From Oscillospiraceae bacterium (GTDB taxonomy: Bacteria > Bacillota > Clostridia > Oscillospirales > Oscillospiraceae), in assembly GCA_028705905.1 (NCBI GenBank), contig JAQWCP010000051.1:1-8179 (forward strand): a DNA stretch of 8,179 nucleotides. The letters are read 5' to 3'. A program made the translations under genes and the position numbers. Numbering within the stretch: the first letter of the stretch is position 1; every line of letters starts with the position of its first letter. The notes below the pieces were generated by a model. That model ran no database searches. It saw only the letters and a program-made list of their open reading frames with translations, and was not told the DNA's origin. This document shows positions 1 through 5,421 of the stretch, piece by piece.

Positions 1-117
1 GGTGTCCACAATTTGGACATCGGAGCCCAAGGCGTTGGAAGCAAAGGCGGTTTGCATGCATAGTACACTCAAAAGCAGGAGACATGCAAGGAGCCGCAAT
101 CTGATTTGTTTTCCCAT
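1..117 (-). CDS. N-terminal fragment of a secreted protein with signal peptide (function unknown)
   Basis: The ATG at 117-115 opens a frame that stays open to the window edge (39 codons). It is preceded by an AAAGGAAA ribosome-binding site about 6 nt upstream. The translated start has a basic n-region (GKQIRLR), a hydrophobic core of about 14 residues rich in Leu with two Cys (residues 9-22), and a likely signal peptidase I cleavage site after AFA at residues 24-26. The mature part begins SNALGSDVQIVDT and then runs off the window. There is no lipobox Cys at the cleavage point, so a lipoprotein is unlikely. A candidate promoter lies at 185-213 and the preceding gene ends in its own terminator, so this looks like a separate transcription unit. 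Too little of the mature protein is present to name a family. Confidence 0.75.
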   Translation of the reverse strand, partial: MGKQIRLRLLACLLLLSVLCMQTAFASNALGSDVQIVDT

Positions 118-184
118 ATTGTGTTTCCTTTCTTTGGATATGACATAGATGAGTCTGACAGAGTAAAATTTTGGCTGTGGATTT

Positions 185-213
185 ATGGTAACATAGCCCA
201 ATCCGCTTGTAAA
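185..213 (-). promoter_or_regulatory. Predicted sigma-A promoter for the secreted-protein gene
   Basis: On the minus strand a -35 box TTTACA (213-208) is followed after 17 bases by TACCAT (190-185). A TGT immediately upstream gives an extended -10 (TGnTACCAT). The -35 matches the consensus at 5 of 6 positions and the -10 at 4 of 6. The inferred start near 178 leaves a leader of about 60 nt before the ATG at 117. It lies just after the terminator of the upstream gene, as expected for the start of a new unit. Confidence 0.45.
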
Positions 214-239
214 GAGCGGCAAAGGAAGAAAAAGTTTCC

Positions 240-289
240 AAAAGCAGAAAACTGCCGAATGGACAATGGGAATCGTCCATTTGGCAGTT
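240..289 (-). terminator. Intrinsic terminator after the methyltransferase gene
   Basis: A 15-bp inverted repeat (250-264 and 275-289, AACTGCCGAATGGAC against its complement with one G-T wobble) encloses a 10-nt loop. It starts 9 nt beyond the TAA of the methyltransferase gene. On the minus strand the stem is followed by TTCTGCTTTT, an imperfect T tract, so termination may be incomplete. The plus-strand flank is not T-rich, which supports minus-strand orientation. Confidence 0.75.
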
Positions 290-297
290 CCGCTGTG

Positions 298-1518
298 TTA
301 CAAAACAATCAATCCGTATTTCTCTACAAGAGGCAGTAACGTTTCTGGCTCTAAAGCGCCTGTGCCGTCATAAAACGCGCGGCCGTTATAAAGGCGCAAC
401 GCTTTTTCCAAAAGTATCGGATTGTCGGAAGAGAGGCAGAGCGCCTCTTGAATCATGTATTGGTTTGCTGCAAAAATATCCAGATCGTCCTCATCTTCCA
501 GCACGATCTTATTGGCGCCCGTAGGGGCGTCTTCCGCTGCTAACAAATCTTCCACAAAGTGAGGAGAACAAAACACATCTTCTCCCACATCGATGAGAGG
601 GGAGATGAAGCGCGCTTCCCGTTCAGAGGCGCAGGGGAGCCCGCTCGATTCTTCCCAATCGCCGTCCCCGTCAAAGCGGGAGAAGTCGATGGCGTCCATC
701 GCAGCCCGTAATGCGGCAATATGGGGCGCGGATGCGCCACCGCCGCAGATCCGCACCCCCGCCTGGGCGAAGACGGGTGCACTGGCAGCGACAGCTTCCG
801 GCTTCCAAGCAATAGAGGATGCATCCAAATGGGGGAGGACCATCAGCGGGATTTGGGAATCGCACGACAGCCGCTGTACTTGTTCCATCAAATCTGACAA
901 GTCGCCGCTGAAGCGGCCAATGCCAAAACCCACAGCGCCCATTCCCTGGCAGATGATCAGCGCCGCCAGAATATCTCCTCCCGTTTCCGTGCGGCCGTCG
1001 CCGTCACAGGCGAAGGAGACCAGGATGGGGCGGTTGGTTTGTTCCCGCACAGCTAAAATAGCCGCTCGGGCTTCTGCAATGTTTGTCATAGAATCCGCCA
1101 AGAAGAGGTCAACTCCAGCCTGGGCCAGGCTCTGCACTTGCTCTGTATAGACAGTTACCAAAGTTTCTATATCTGCTTCTCCCTGCGGTGGCATTTGAAG
1201 GCCGGTGGATGACAGCGTGCCAATCACCCGTTTTCCCTGTGCGGCTTGTTTTGTCAACGCCACAAGGCTGCGATTGTACGCATCCACCTGATCGCCCAAA
1301 CCAAATTGTGAAAGCCGGGATCGATTGGCGTCCCCAGTTGGCGCACACAAAGCATCTGCGCCTGCAGCGGCAAATTCTTGTTGCCGCCGGAGCAGCTCGT
1401 CCGGGTGTGTCAAAATCCATTGGGCGGGACATGTCCCTTCCGTCATGCCTTGGCTTTGCAGGGCAGTTTCGATTGCGCCGTCCAAAAGGAACGGCAATGG
1501 TAACGGTATGTCATCCAT
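298..1518 (-). CDS. Homocysteine S-methyltransferase-family protein lacking the zinc-site cysteines
   Basis: A 406-residue protein. Residues 1-275 follow the homocysteine S-methyltransferase (MetH N-terminal/BHMT-like) TIM barrel: LLDGAIETAL (11-20) for the usual DGAMGT strand, a CAPTGDANRS segment (58-67), EARAAILAVRE (149-159) and PHIAALRAA (265-273). Residues 303-406 form a second region ending in LYNGRAFYDGT (376-386) and KYGLIVL, reminiscent of barrel strands in pterin-binding methyltransferases; that likeness is inference. The three cysteines that bind catalytic zinc in active relatives are absent: the usual Asn-Cys is Gly201-Arg202, and the usual Cys-Cys of GGCCGT is Gly259-Gly260. The Glu of the AET motif is Asp142 (ADSM). 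The start has AAAGGAG about 10 nt upstream. The gene lies 42 bp after argS and probably shares its transcript. Active methyl transfer to homocysteine is doubtful; a noncatalytic or altered role is possible. The fold call is firm, the function unknown. Confidence 0.85.
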   Translation of the reverse strand: MDDIPLPLPFLLDGAIETALQSQGMTEGTCPAQWILTHPDELLRRQQEFAAAGADALCAPTGDANRSRLSQFGLGDQVDAYNRSLVALTKQAAQGKRVIGTLSSTGLQMPPQGEADIETLVTVYTEQVQSLAQAGVDLFLADSMTNIAEARAAILAVREQTNRPILVSFACDGDGRTETGGDILAALIICQGMGAVGFGIGRFSGDLSDLMEQVQRLSCDSQIPLMVLPHLDASSIAWKPEAVAASAPVFAQAGVRICGGGASAPHIAALRAAMDAIDFSRFDGDGDWEESSGLPCASEREARFISPLIDVGEDVFCSPHFVEDLLAAEDAPTGANKIVLEDEDDLDIFAANQYMIQEALCLSSDNPILLEKALRLYNGRAFYDGTGALEPETLLPLVEKYGLIVL

Positions 1519-1560
1519 AGCGACAGTTCTCCTTTGTCTAAGATCAGAATATGATTTGGA

Positions 1561-3252
1561 TTACATTTTTTCCGGTGCGGTGACACCGATGAGGGAAAGG
1601 CAATTGGCAAGGACAGAGCGAACCGTATCAGCCAGCTTTAGCCGTGCGTGCAACAGGGCGGGCGCTTCGTCCTTAATGCGGTTTGCGTTGTAAAAACGGT
1701 GGAAGTCGCCGGCCAGCGCAACCAGATACCGGTTGATCCGCGAGGGGTCATAATCCCGGGCGGCCAAGCGAATTTCTTCCGGAAGCTGGGCCAGCGTTTT
1801 GATCAGAGCCTGTTCCACTGGCGTGGAAAGAAGGCTGGGGTCAATGTCCTTTGCAGGGCGGACGGTGTCGCCTTGGGCGGCCAGCGCCACAATCAGGCTG
1901 CAGATTCTGGCATGGGCATACTGTACATAATACACAGGGTTTTCCGAATCCTGCCGGACGGCCAGACCCATGTCAAATTCCAAATGGGTGGTGGGCTTGG
2001 AATTGAAAAAGAACCGCGCGGCATCTTTGGATATTTCATCCAGGAGGTCAGATAACGTGATGCTTTTTCCGCTTCTCTTGGAGACCTTTACCGTTTCCCC
2101 ATCCCGCACCAGGCGCACCAGCTGCATAATCAAGAAATTGAGACGGCTGTTGTCAATGCCCAAGGCGGTAATGGCTTTTTTGAAGCGCAACGCGTGGCCG
2201 TGATGGTCTGCGCCCAGCACGTCGATTACCTGATCAAAGCCTCGCACTTCAAATTTATTGCGGTGGTAGGCGATATCCACGGCAAAGTATGTGTATCCCC
2301 CATTGCCCCGCCGCAGAACCTCATCTTTTTCGCCGCCCAGTTCTGTGACCTTCAGCCACAGGGCGTTGTCCTTTTCATACGTGAATCCTTTGTCAATTAA
2401 AATCTGGACGGTCTCATCCACATATCCGCTCTCGTGCAACGTGGACTCCCGGAACCAACAGTCATATTGAATCCCGTACCGCTCCAGGTCAACCCGCATT
2501 TTTTCAATGTTGTGGGCCAGGCCAAAGGCGCGCAGCGCCTCTTGGCGAATATCCGGGTCCACTTTGGCATATTGGTCTCCGTGCTCTGCTAAAAACAGCT
2601 TCGCCACGTCCCAAATATCTTCTCCGTGGTATCCGTCTTCCGGAAGGACACAGGCGTCTTCTCCATAGAGTAGCTGCAGGTACCGGGCTTCCAACGAACG
2701 GCCGAACAAGTTTACCTGATTTCCTGCGTCATTTACATAAAACTCCCGCCAAACGTCGTATCCTGCCCGCTGCAAGATAGAAGCCAGCGCGTCGCCCAAG
2801 ACACCGCCCCGGGCGTTTCCGATGGTCATGGTGCCGGTGGGGTTGGCGGAAACAAATTCGACCATGACGCGGGTTCCGGCGCCTACGTCGACCTGCCCAT
2901 ACGAGAGTCCCTCTTTTTCAATGTCCTGCAAAACCGTGCCGTACCAGCGCGGAGAGAGGCGAAAATTGAGGAAACCGGCGCCGGCTATTTCAGCCGATGC
3001 AAAATAACTGTCGGTTAAGTCCAGATGATCCAAAATCACTTGCCCGATCTCTCTGGGGTTGCGTTTCATTGCTTTTGCGGCGGTCAATGCAATGTTGGTT
3101 GCATAGTCCCCGTGGGCCACATCTTTCGGAATTTCAATGGTCCCAGAAAGAGAGAGCCCGGAAGGGAGCAGCCCTTTTTCTGCTGCTGTTTGATAAGCTA
3201 CGGTGGTGAGCGCAGCGATCTGGTCTTTGGCCGCCTGAATCAGGTTTGACAT
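1561..3252 (-). CDS. argS: Arginyl-tRNA synthetase
   Basis: Class I aminoacyl-tRNA synthetase that charges tRNA-Arg with arginine using ATP in the cytoplasm. The 563-residue length is normal for bacterial ArgS. The N-terminal Add-1 domain (about 1-115) contains the family segments DYATNIAL (49-56) and GFLNF (93-97). The catalytic domain carries SANPTG (135-140), FYVNDAGNQ (171-179), the VDIAYHRNKF segment (325-334) and the KMSKS-type loop KVSKR (389-393). The DALR-type anticodon-binding helical domain follows (about 440-563) with VQYAHARI (443-450) and FHRFYNANRI (517-526). The HIGH signature is oddly TIGN (143-146): Asn in the last position is seen in clostridial ArgS, but Thr for the first His is unusual. 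The start has GGAG 8 nt upstream. It sits 48 bp after ywiB and 42 bp before the methyltransferase gene, with no promoter visible in either gap, so all three are probably cotranscribed. Confidence 0.96.
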   Translation of the reverse strand: MSNLIQAAKDQIAALTTVAYQTAAEKGLLPSGLSLSGTIEIPKDVAHGDYATNIALTAAKAMKRNPREIGQVILDHLDLTDSYFASAEIAGAGFLNFRLSPRWYGTVLQDIEKEGLSYGQVDVGAGTRVMVEFVSANPTGTMTIGNARGGVLGDALASILQRAGYDVWREFYVNDAGNQVNLFGRSLEARYLQLLYGEDACVLPEDGYHGEDIWDVAKLFLAEHGDQYAKVDPDIRQEALRAFGLAHNIEKMRVDLERYGIQYDCWFRESTLHESGYVDETVQILIDKGFTYEKDNALWLKVTELGGEKDEVLRRGNGGYTYFAVDIAYHRNKFEVRGFDQVIDVLGADHHGHALRFKKAITALGIDNSRLNFLIMQLVRLVRDGETVKVSKRSGKSITLSDLLDEISKDAARFFFNSKPTTHLEFDMGLAVRQDSENPVYYVQYAHARICSLIVALAAQGDTVRPAKDIDPSLLSTPVEQALIKTLAQLPEEIRLAARDYDPSRINRYLVALAGDFHRFYNANRIKDEAPALLHARLKLADTVRSVLANCLSLIGVTAPEKM

Positions 3253-3300
3253 GATAAAAGCTCCATTCTGTTGCCGGAAAAGGCATTACTTTATTCAAAA

Positions 3301-3744
3301 TTAAGATTTTGGGAGGGGTCGCTCTGCAGTGCGTACATGGATATAAAAATAATTCTCGCCTGCAATTGCGTGGTCAATTTCCAGTGCATAATTGATTTCA
3401 ATGTTGCCCCCCGTTTCGCCCAAATTAGAACGAACACGCCGGGCGGCGACGCCAACGGTCATAGCACCATAAGGCGTCTCATACATGGAAATGTGTTTTT
3501 GCCCTTCCTCAAATACCATTTGAGAGTTGATTTGCCCCAATCGGACCAGCGTGATTCGGCCGTGTTCCACTTGAAACGTGGTGGTTGTACCCTCTAGACC
3601 GGTCAGTTCCGATTCTTTGTAAGAGAGCTGGTATCCGGTTTCATCCTGAGACAAGGTACCGGAGGTGACCAGCTCAATGACATCATCTTCTATATCTTCA
3701 TAGGACTGGGTACCTCGGATGGAAATGATAACCTCTTTGTTCAT
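3301..3744 (-). CDS. ywiB: DUF1934 / YwiB family beta-barrel protein
   Basis: A 147-residue cytoplasmic protein of the DUF1934 (YwiB) family, predicted to form a calycin-like beta barrel of unknown function. Family-like segments are SYKESELTGLEGTTTTF (41-57), ISMYETPYGAMTVGV (85-99) and GGNIEINYALEID (112-124). There is no signal peptide or membrane span. I chose the ATG at 3744 because GAGGAAA lies 6 nt upstream. A longer in-frame start at 3807 would fall between the -35 and -10 boxes of the predicted promoter, so its extra 21 residues cannot be translated from that transcript. In Bacillus subtilis ywiB lies next to argS, and the same pairing here (48 bp apart) supports the assignment. It is the first gene of the ywiB-argS-methyltransferase unit. 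Confidence 0.88.
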   Translation of the reverse strand: MNKEVIISIRGTQSYEDIEDDVIELVTSGTLSQDETGYQLSYKESELTGLEGTTTTFQVEHGRITLVRLGQINSQMVFEEGQKHISMYETPYGAMTVGVAARRVRSNLGETGGNIEINYALEIDHAIAGENYFYIHVRTAERPLPKS

Positions 3745-3789
3745 AAGTTTCCTCAGTTCTTTATTCAAAATGCATAATAATAAAAAAAC

Positions 3790-3818
3790 ATTATATACCG
3801 TTTTCAATGCTTTGTAAA
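3790..3818 (-). promoter_or_regulatory. Predicted sigma-A promoter of the ywiB-argS operon
   Basis: On the minus strand TTTACA (3818-3813) and a perfect TATAAT (3795-3790) are separated by exactly 17 bases. The surroundings are AT-rich, in contrast to the flanking coding DNA. The expected transcription start is near 3783, giving a leader of about 40 nt that contains the GAGGAAA ribosome-binding site. It is the best-scoring promoter by eye in the window, and no other is seen before argS or the methyltransferase gene. Confidence 0.8.
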
Positions 3819-3950
3819 TGTCCGCCGGTGAATTTGCGTGAAAAGGGTGTATGTTTTACGACCTTTTCCTGCATGAGGGAACAGATCCAGTATAACGGCG
3901 CCTTCCGGCGAAATGCGCTATGTATTTGGCAGGGAGCCGCATGATGCAGT

Positions 3951-3976
3951 CTGCCGCCTCAATTGTGCTGCGGCAG
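3951..3976 (-). other. GC-rich hairpin in the murI-ywiB intergenic gap
   Basis: CTGCCGC (3951-3957) and GCGGCAG (3970-3976) form a perfect 7-bp stem with a 12-nt loop, 38 nt beyond the murI stop codon. It has no T tract on either strand, so it is not a standard intrinsic terminator. It may be an mRNA 3'-end structure or chance. The rest of the gap from 3819 to 4013 holds no gene I can support. Confidence 0.3.
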
Positions 3977-4013
3977 CAGAATACCGGATCCTTCATATCA
4001 GAACGGTTTCTTC

Positions 4014-4832
4014 TCATTCATCGATTACCACTTGCTCCACAAAGCCCTTGACGGTCCTCCCCAGAAAAATGGTGGCCAGACGAGAAAAGTTGTCTGTACT
4101 GTCTGTGACATAATAATGACAATCAGCAATGCGTCCTGGGTAGCCGGCGGCCAATGCGTCGCGTCGCACCAGCTCTTGCTTTAAATGCAGCGCACCTTGG
4201 GCGCCGGTGCTGATCAGCGTCACATGCGATCCAAAGAAGGCGTCGATGGCTTCCATGAGAAGCGGATAATGGGTACAACCCAAAATCAATGTATCAATGC
4301 TGATTGTTTTTAGTTCTGTGAGATATTCCTTCACCGTCAGTTCAACCAGCTGATCCCCTTTGGCATAGTGCCCGTTTTCCACCAGAGGAACAAAGAGCGG
4401 ACAAGGAACACTGTAAATTTGCGCATTGGGGTTTTCTTTTCGGATGATTCGTTCATATGTTCCGCTGTGGATGGAAGCCTGGGTGCCGATCAGCCCGATC
4501 TTTTGGTTGCGCGTGGCTGCGGCTGCGGCCTTGGAGGCGGCTTCTGCCACCCCTAAAATGGGCAGGTTATATTCTGCCTGGACCAAATCCAAAACTGTGG
4601 TACTGACAGTTCCGCAGGCGACCATAATGGCCTTGATATCAAAGGTAGTCAAAAAGTCAATATCTTGTCTGGCATATTTTAAAATGGTCGATCTGGAACG
4701 GCTTCCATAAGGAACGCGTCCTGTGTCACCCAGATAAATGATGCGTTCGTTGGGGAGCAGGTCAAGCAACTCTCGCACAACGGTGAGCCCGCCAAGACCG
4801 GAGTCAAATACGCCGATGGGACGATTGTCCAT
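4014..4832 (-). CDS. murI: Glutamate racemase
   Basis: Converts L-glutamate to D-glutamate without a cofactor, for the second residue of the peptidoglycan stem peptide. With the start at 4832 the protein has 272 residues, normal for the family. The proton-transfer residues are visible: IGVFDSGLGG (6-15) with conserved Asp10, the first catalytic Cys in VACGTVST (71-78, Cys73), and the second in LGCTHYPLL (184-192, Cys186). YLGDTGRVPYGSRS (33-46) is the usual substrate loop. Asn of the common ACNT motif is Gly74; this is a variation around an intact Cys, not obvious inactivation. The chosen ATG has AAAGGAGG 7 nt upstream. A GTG at 4904 would add 24 basic residues but has no ribosome-binding site and includes the structured leader. 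The gene appears monocistronic, flanked upstream by a terminator and its own promoter and downstream by the ywiB promoter. Confidence 0.95.
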   Translation of the reverse strand: MDNRPIGVFDSGLGGLTVVRELLDLLPNERIIYLGDTGRVPYGSRSRSTILKYARQDIDFLTTFDIKAIMVACGTVSTTVLDLVQAEYNLPILGVAEAASKAAAAATRNQKIGLIGTQASIHSGTYERIIRKENPNAQIYSVPCPLFVPLVENGHYAKGDQLVELTVKEYLTELKTISIDTLILGCTHYPLLMEAIDAFFGSHVTLISTGAQGALHLKQELVRRDALAAGYPGRIADCHYYVTDSTDNFSRLATIFLGRTVKGFVEQVVIDE

Positions 4833-4859
4833 GCCAGGTCCTCCTTTAAAGCGGCAGGA

Positions 4860-4905
4860 GCGCTGGAGGGAGCGCAGCACCGCGGTTTTTTGTGGCCGCG
4901 CCACA
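4860..4905 (-). promoter_or_regulatory. Foldable GC-rich leader of murI
   Basis: The predicted untranslated leader between the promoter and the murI ATG contains two perfect inverted repeats. TGTGGC/GCCACA (4891-4896 and 4900-4905) has a 6-bp stem and 3-nt loop. GCGCT/AGCGC (4860-4864 and 4871-4875) has a 5-bp stem and 6-nt loop. The Shine-Dalgarno sequence lies just downstream (around 4843-4850). I recognise no known riboswitch class; a translational role is only a possibility. Confidence 0.35.
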
Positions 4906-4919
4906 GAATCCGACAGCCT

Positions 4920-4933
4920 TTATCATATGATAA
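4920..4933 (-). repeat. Perfect 14-bp palindrome at the murI promoter
   Basis: TTATCATATGATAA is identical to its reverse complement and overlaps the predicted -10 box of murI. A symmetric site in this position is typical of a dimeric repressor operator, but its AT-rich composition also makes chance possible. No regulator gene is adjacent. Confidence 0.45.
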
Positions 4934-4950
4934 GTGGACGGAGAAAACAA
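4922..4950 (-). promoter_or_regulatory. Predicted promoter of murI
   Basis: On the minus strand TTGTTT (4950-4945) and TATGAT (4927-4922) are separated by 17 bases. The -10 matches the consensus at 5 of 6 positions; the -35 matches only the leading TTG. The site begins 11 nt beyond the T tract of the cupin-gene terminator, where murI needs a promoter. The implied start near 4915 gives a leader of about 80 nt. Confidence 0.5.
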
Positions 4951-4962
4951 GTGGGGGCAATG

Positions 4963-5007
4963 AAAAAAATCCCCAAAGAAGGCCCGTATGTTCCGCCTTC
5001 TTTGGGG
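4963..5007 (-). terminator. Intrinsic terminator after the cupin gene
   Basis: CCCCAAAGAAGGC (4971-4983) and its exact complement (4995-5007) form a 13-bp stem with an 11-nt loop. It is followed on the minus strand by a run of seven T residues (4969-4963). It begins 19 nt beyond the cupin stop codon and has no T tract on the plus side, so its direction is clear. Confidence 0.93.
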
Positions 5008-5026
5008 GAATCTCTTACCTGAGCGT

Positions 5027-5374
5027 TTAGGGCATGATGATTGCCAGCATAGAGGCTGTTTGTTGGGTCCGGTTTTCTACCCGATGGGACGCGCCGTTTG
5101 CGGTGAATGCCGCGTCGCCGGGGCGCAGCACATGCTCTACCCCGTCCTCTGTGACCACCAGTTCTCCTTCCAATACATAATAAATTTCCCCATTGGTTTC
5201 GTGTACATGTTGCCCGATGGAATCGCCGGGATGGAAGAAGCTTTTGGCGCAGAGAGTACATTTGCCGGCCATATCTTCGGTCTCAAAAATGTGCTGCACG
5301 TCGATATTGCCTGCTCCGCCGTGGATGTTGACCCAGACTTGTGGGCGCATGTCTTCTTTGTGTACGATCATCAT
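5027..5374 (-). CDS. Small single-domain cupin protein
   Basis: A 115-residue protein with one cupin beta barrel and no signal peptide. Motif 1 is GDSIGQHVHETNGEIYYVLEG (50-70) with metal ligands His56, His58 and Glu63. Motif 2 is GDAAFTANGASHRVEN (86-101) with His97. All four usual metal ligands are present, so it probably binds a divalent metal. Such stand-alone cupins include isomerases, dioxygenases and ligand sensors, and the substrate cannot be read from the sequence. Two ATGs are adjacent (5374 and 5371). AAAGGAG lies 4 nt from the first and 7 nt from the second, so the second may be the real start. The gene follows mutY by 47 bp and ends at a strong terminator. Cotranscription with mutY is likely, although no functional link is known to me. 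Confidence 0.85.
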   Translation of the reverse strand: MMIVHKEDMRPQVWVNIHGGAGNIDVQHIFETEDMAGKCTLCAKSFFHPGDSIGQHVHETNGEIYYVLEGELVVTEDGVEHVLRPGDAAFTANGASHRVENRTQQTASMLAIIMP

Positions 5375-5421
5375 AAATCTCCTTTTATTTATACTATTTT
5401 GGGGTTTTACTTAAAAATTTT

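Noticed and set aside
739..918. Frameshift as the explanation for missing cysteines in the methyltransferase homologue
   Set aside because: Family-like sequence continues in the same frame on both sides of each altered motif (for example AALIICQGMGAVGFG before and PHIAALRAA after), so these are substitutions and not a shifted segment.
593..1150. Plus-strand open frame of 185 codons opposite the methyltransferase gene
   Set aside because: Shadow of the real gene in a GC-rich region. Low-complexity Ser/Arg/Ala composition and no ribosome-binding site context.
3745..3807. Longer ywiB start at 3807 with a hydrophobic segment resembling a signal peptide
   Set aside because: The start codon lies inside the predicted promoter spacer and the stretch overlaps the TATAAT box. 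The internal ATG at 3744 has a good ribosome-binding site and fits the family start.
3856..3996. Minus-strand open frame of 46 codons in the murI-ywiB gap
   Set aside because: No Shine-Dalgarno sequence before the ATG, Cys/Arg-rich random-looking product, and no recognisable family.
4833..4904. N-terminal extension of murI from a GTG at 4904 (24 residues, rich in Arg)
   Set aside because: No ribosome-binding site upstream. The extension does not resemble MurI, and the ATG at 4832 has a near-perfect AAAGGAGG.
5388..5416. Possible promoter directly before the cupin gene (TTTTAA-17-TATAAA)
   Set aside because: The -35 is poor, and the implied start would leave almost no leader and no room for the ribosome-binding site. 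Cotranscription with mutY is simpler.
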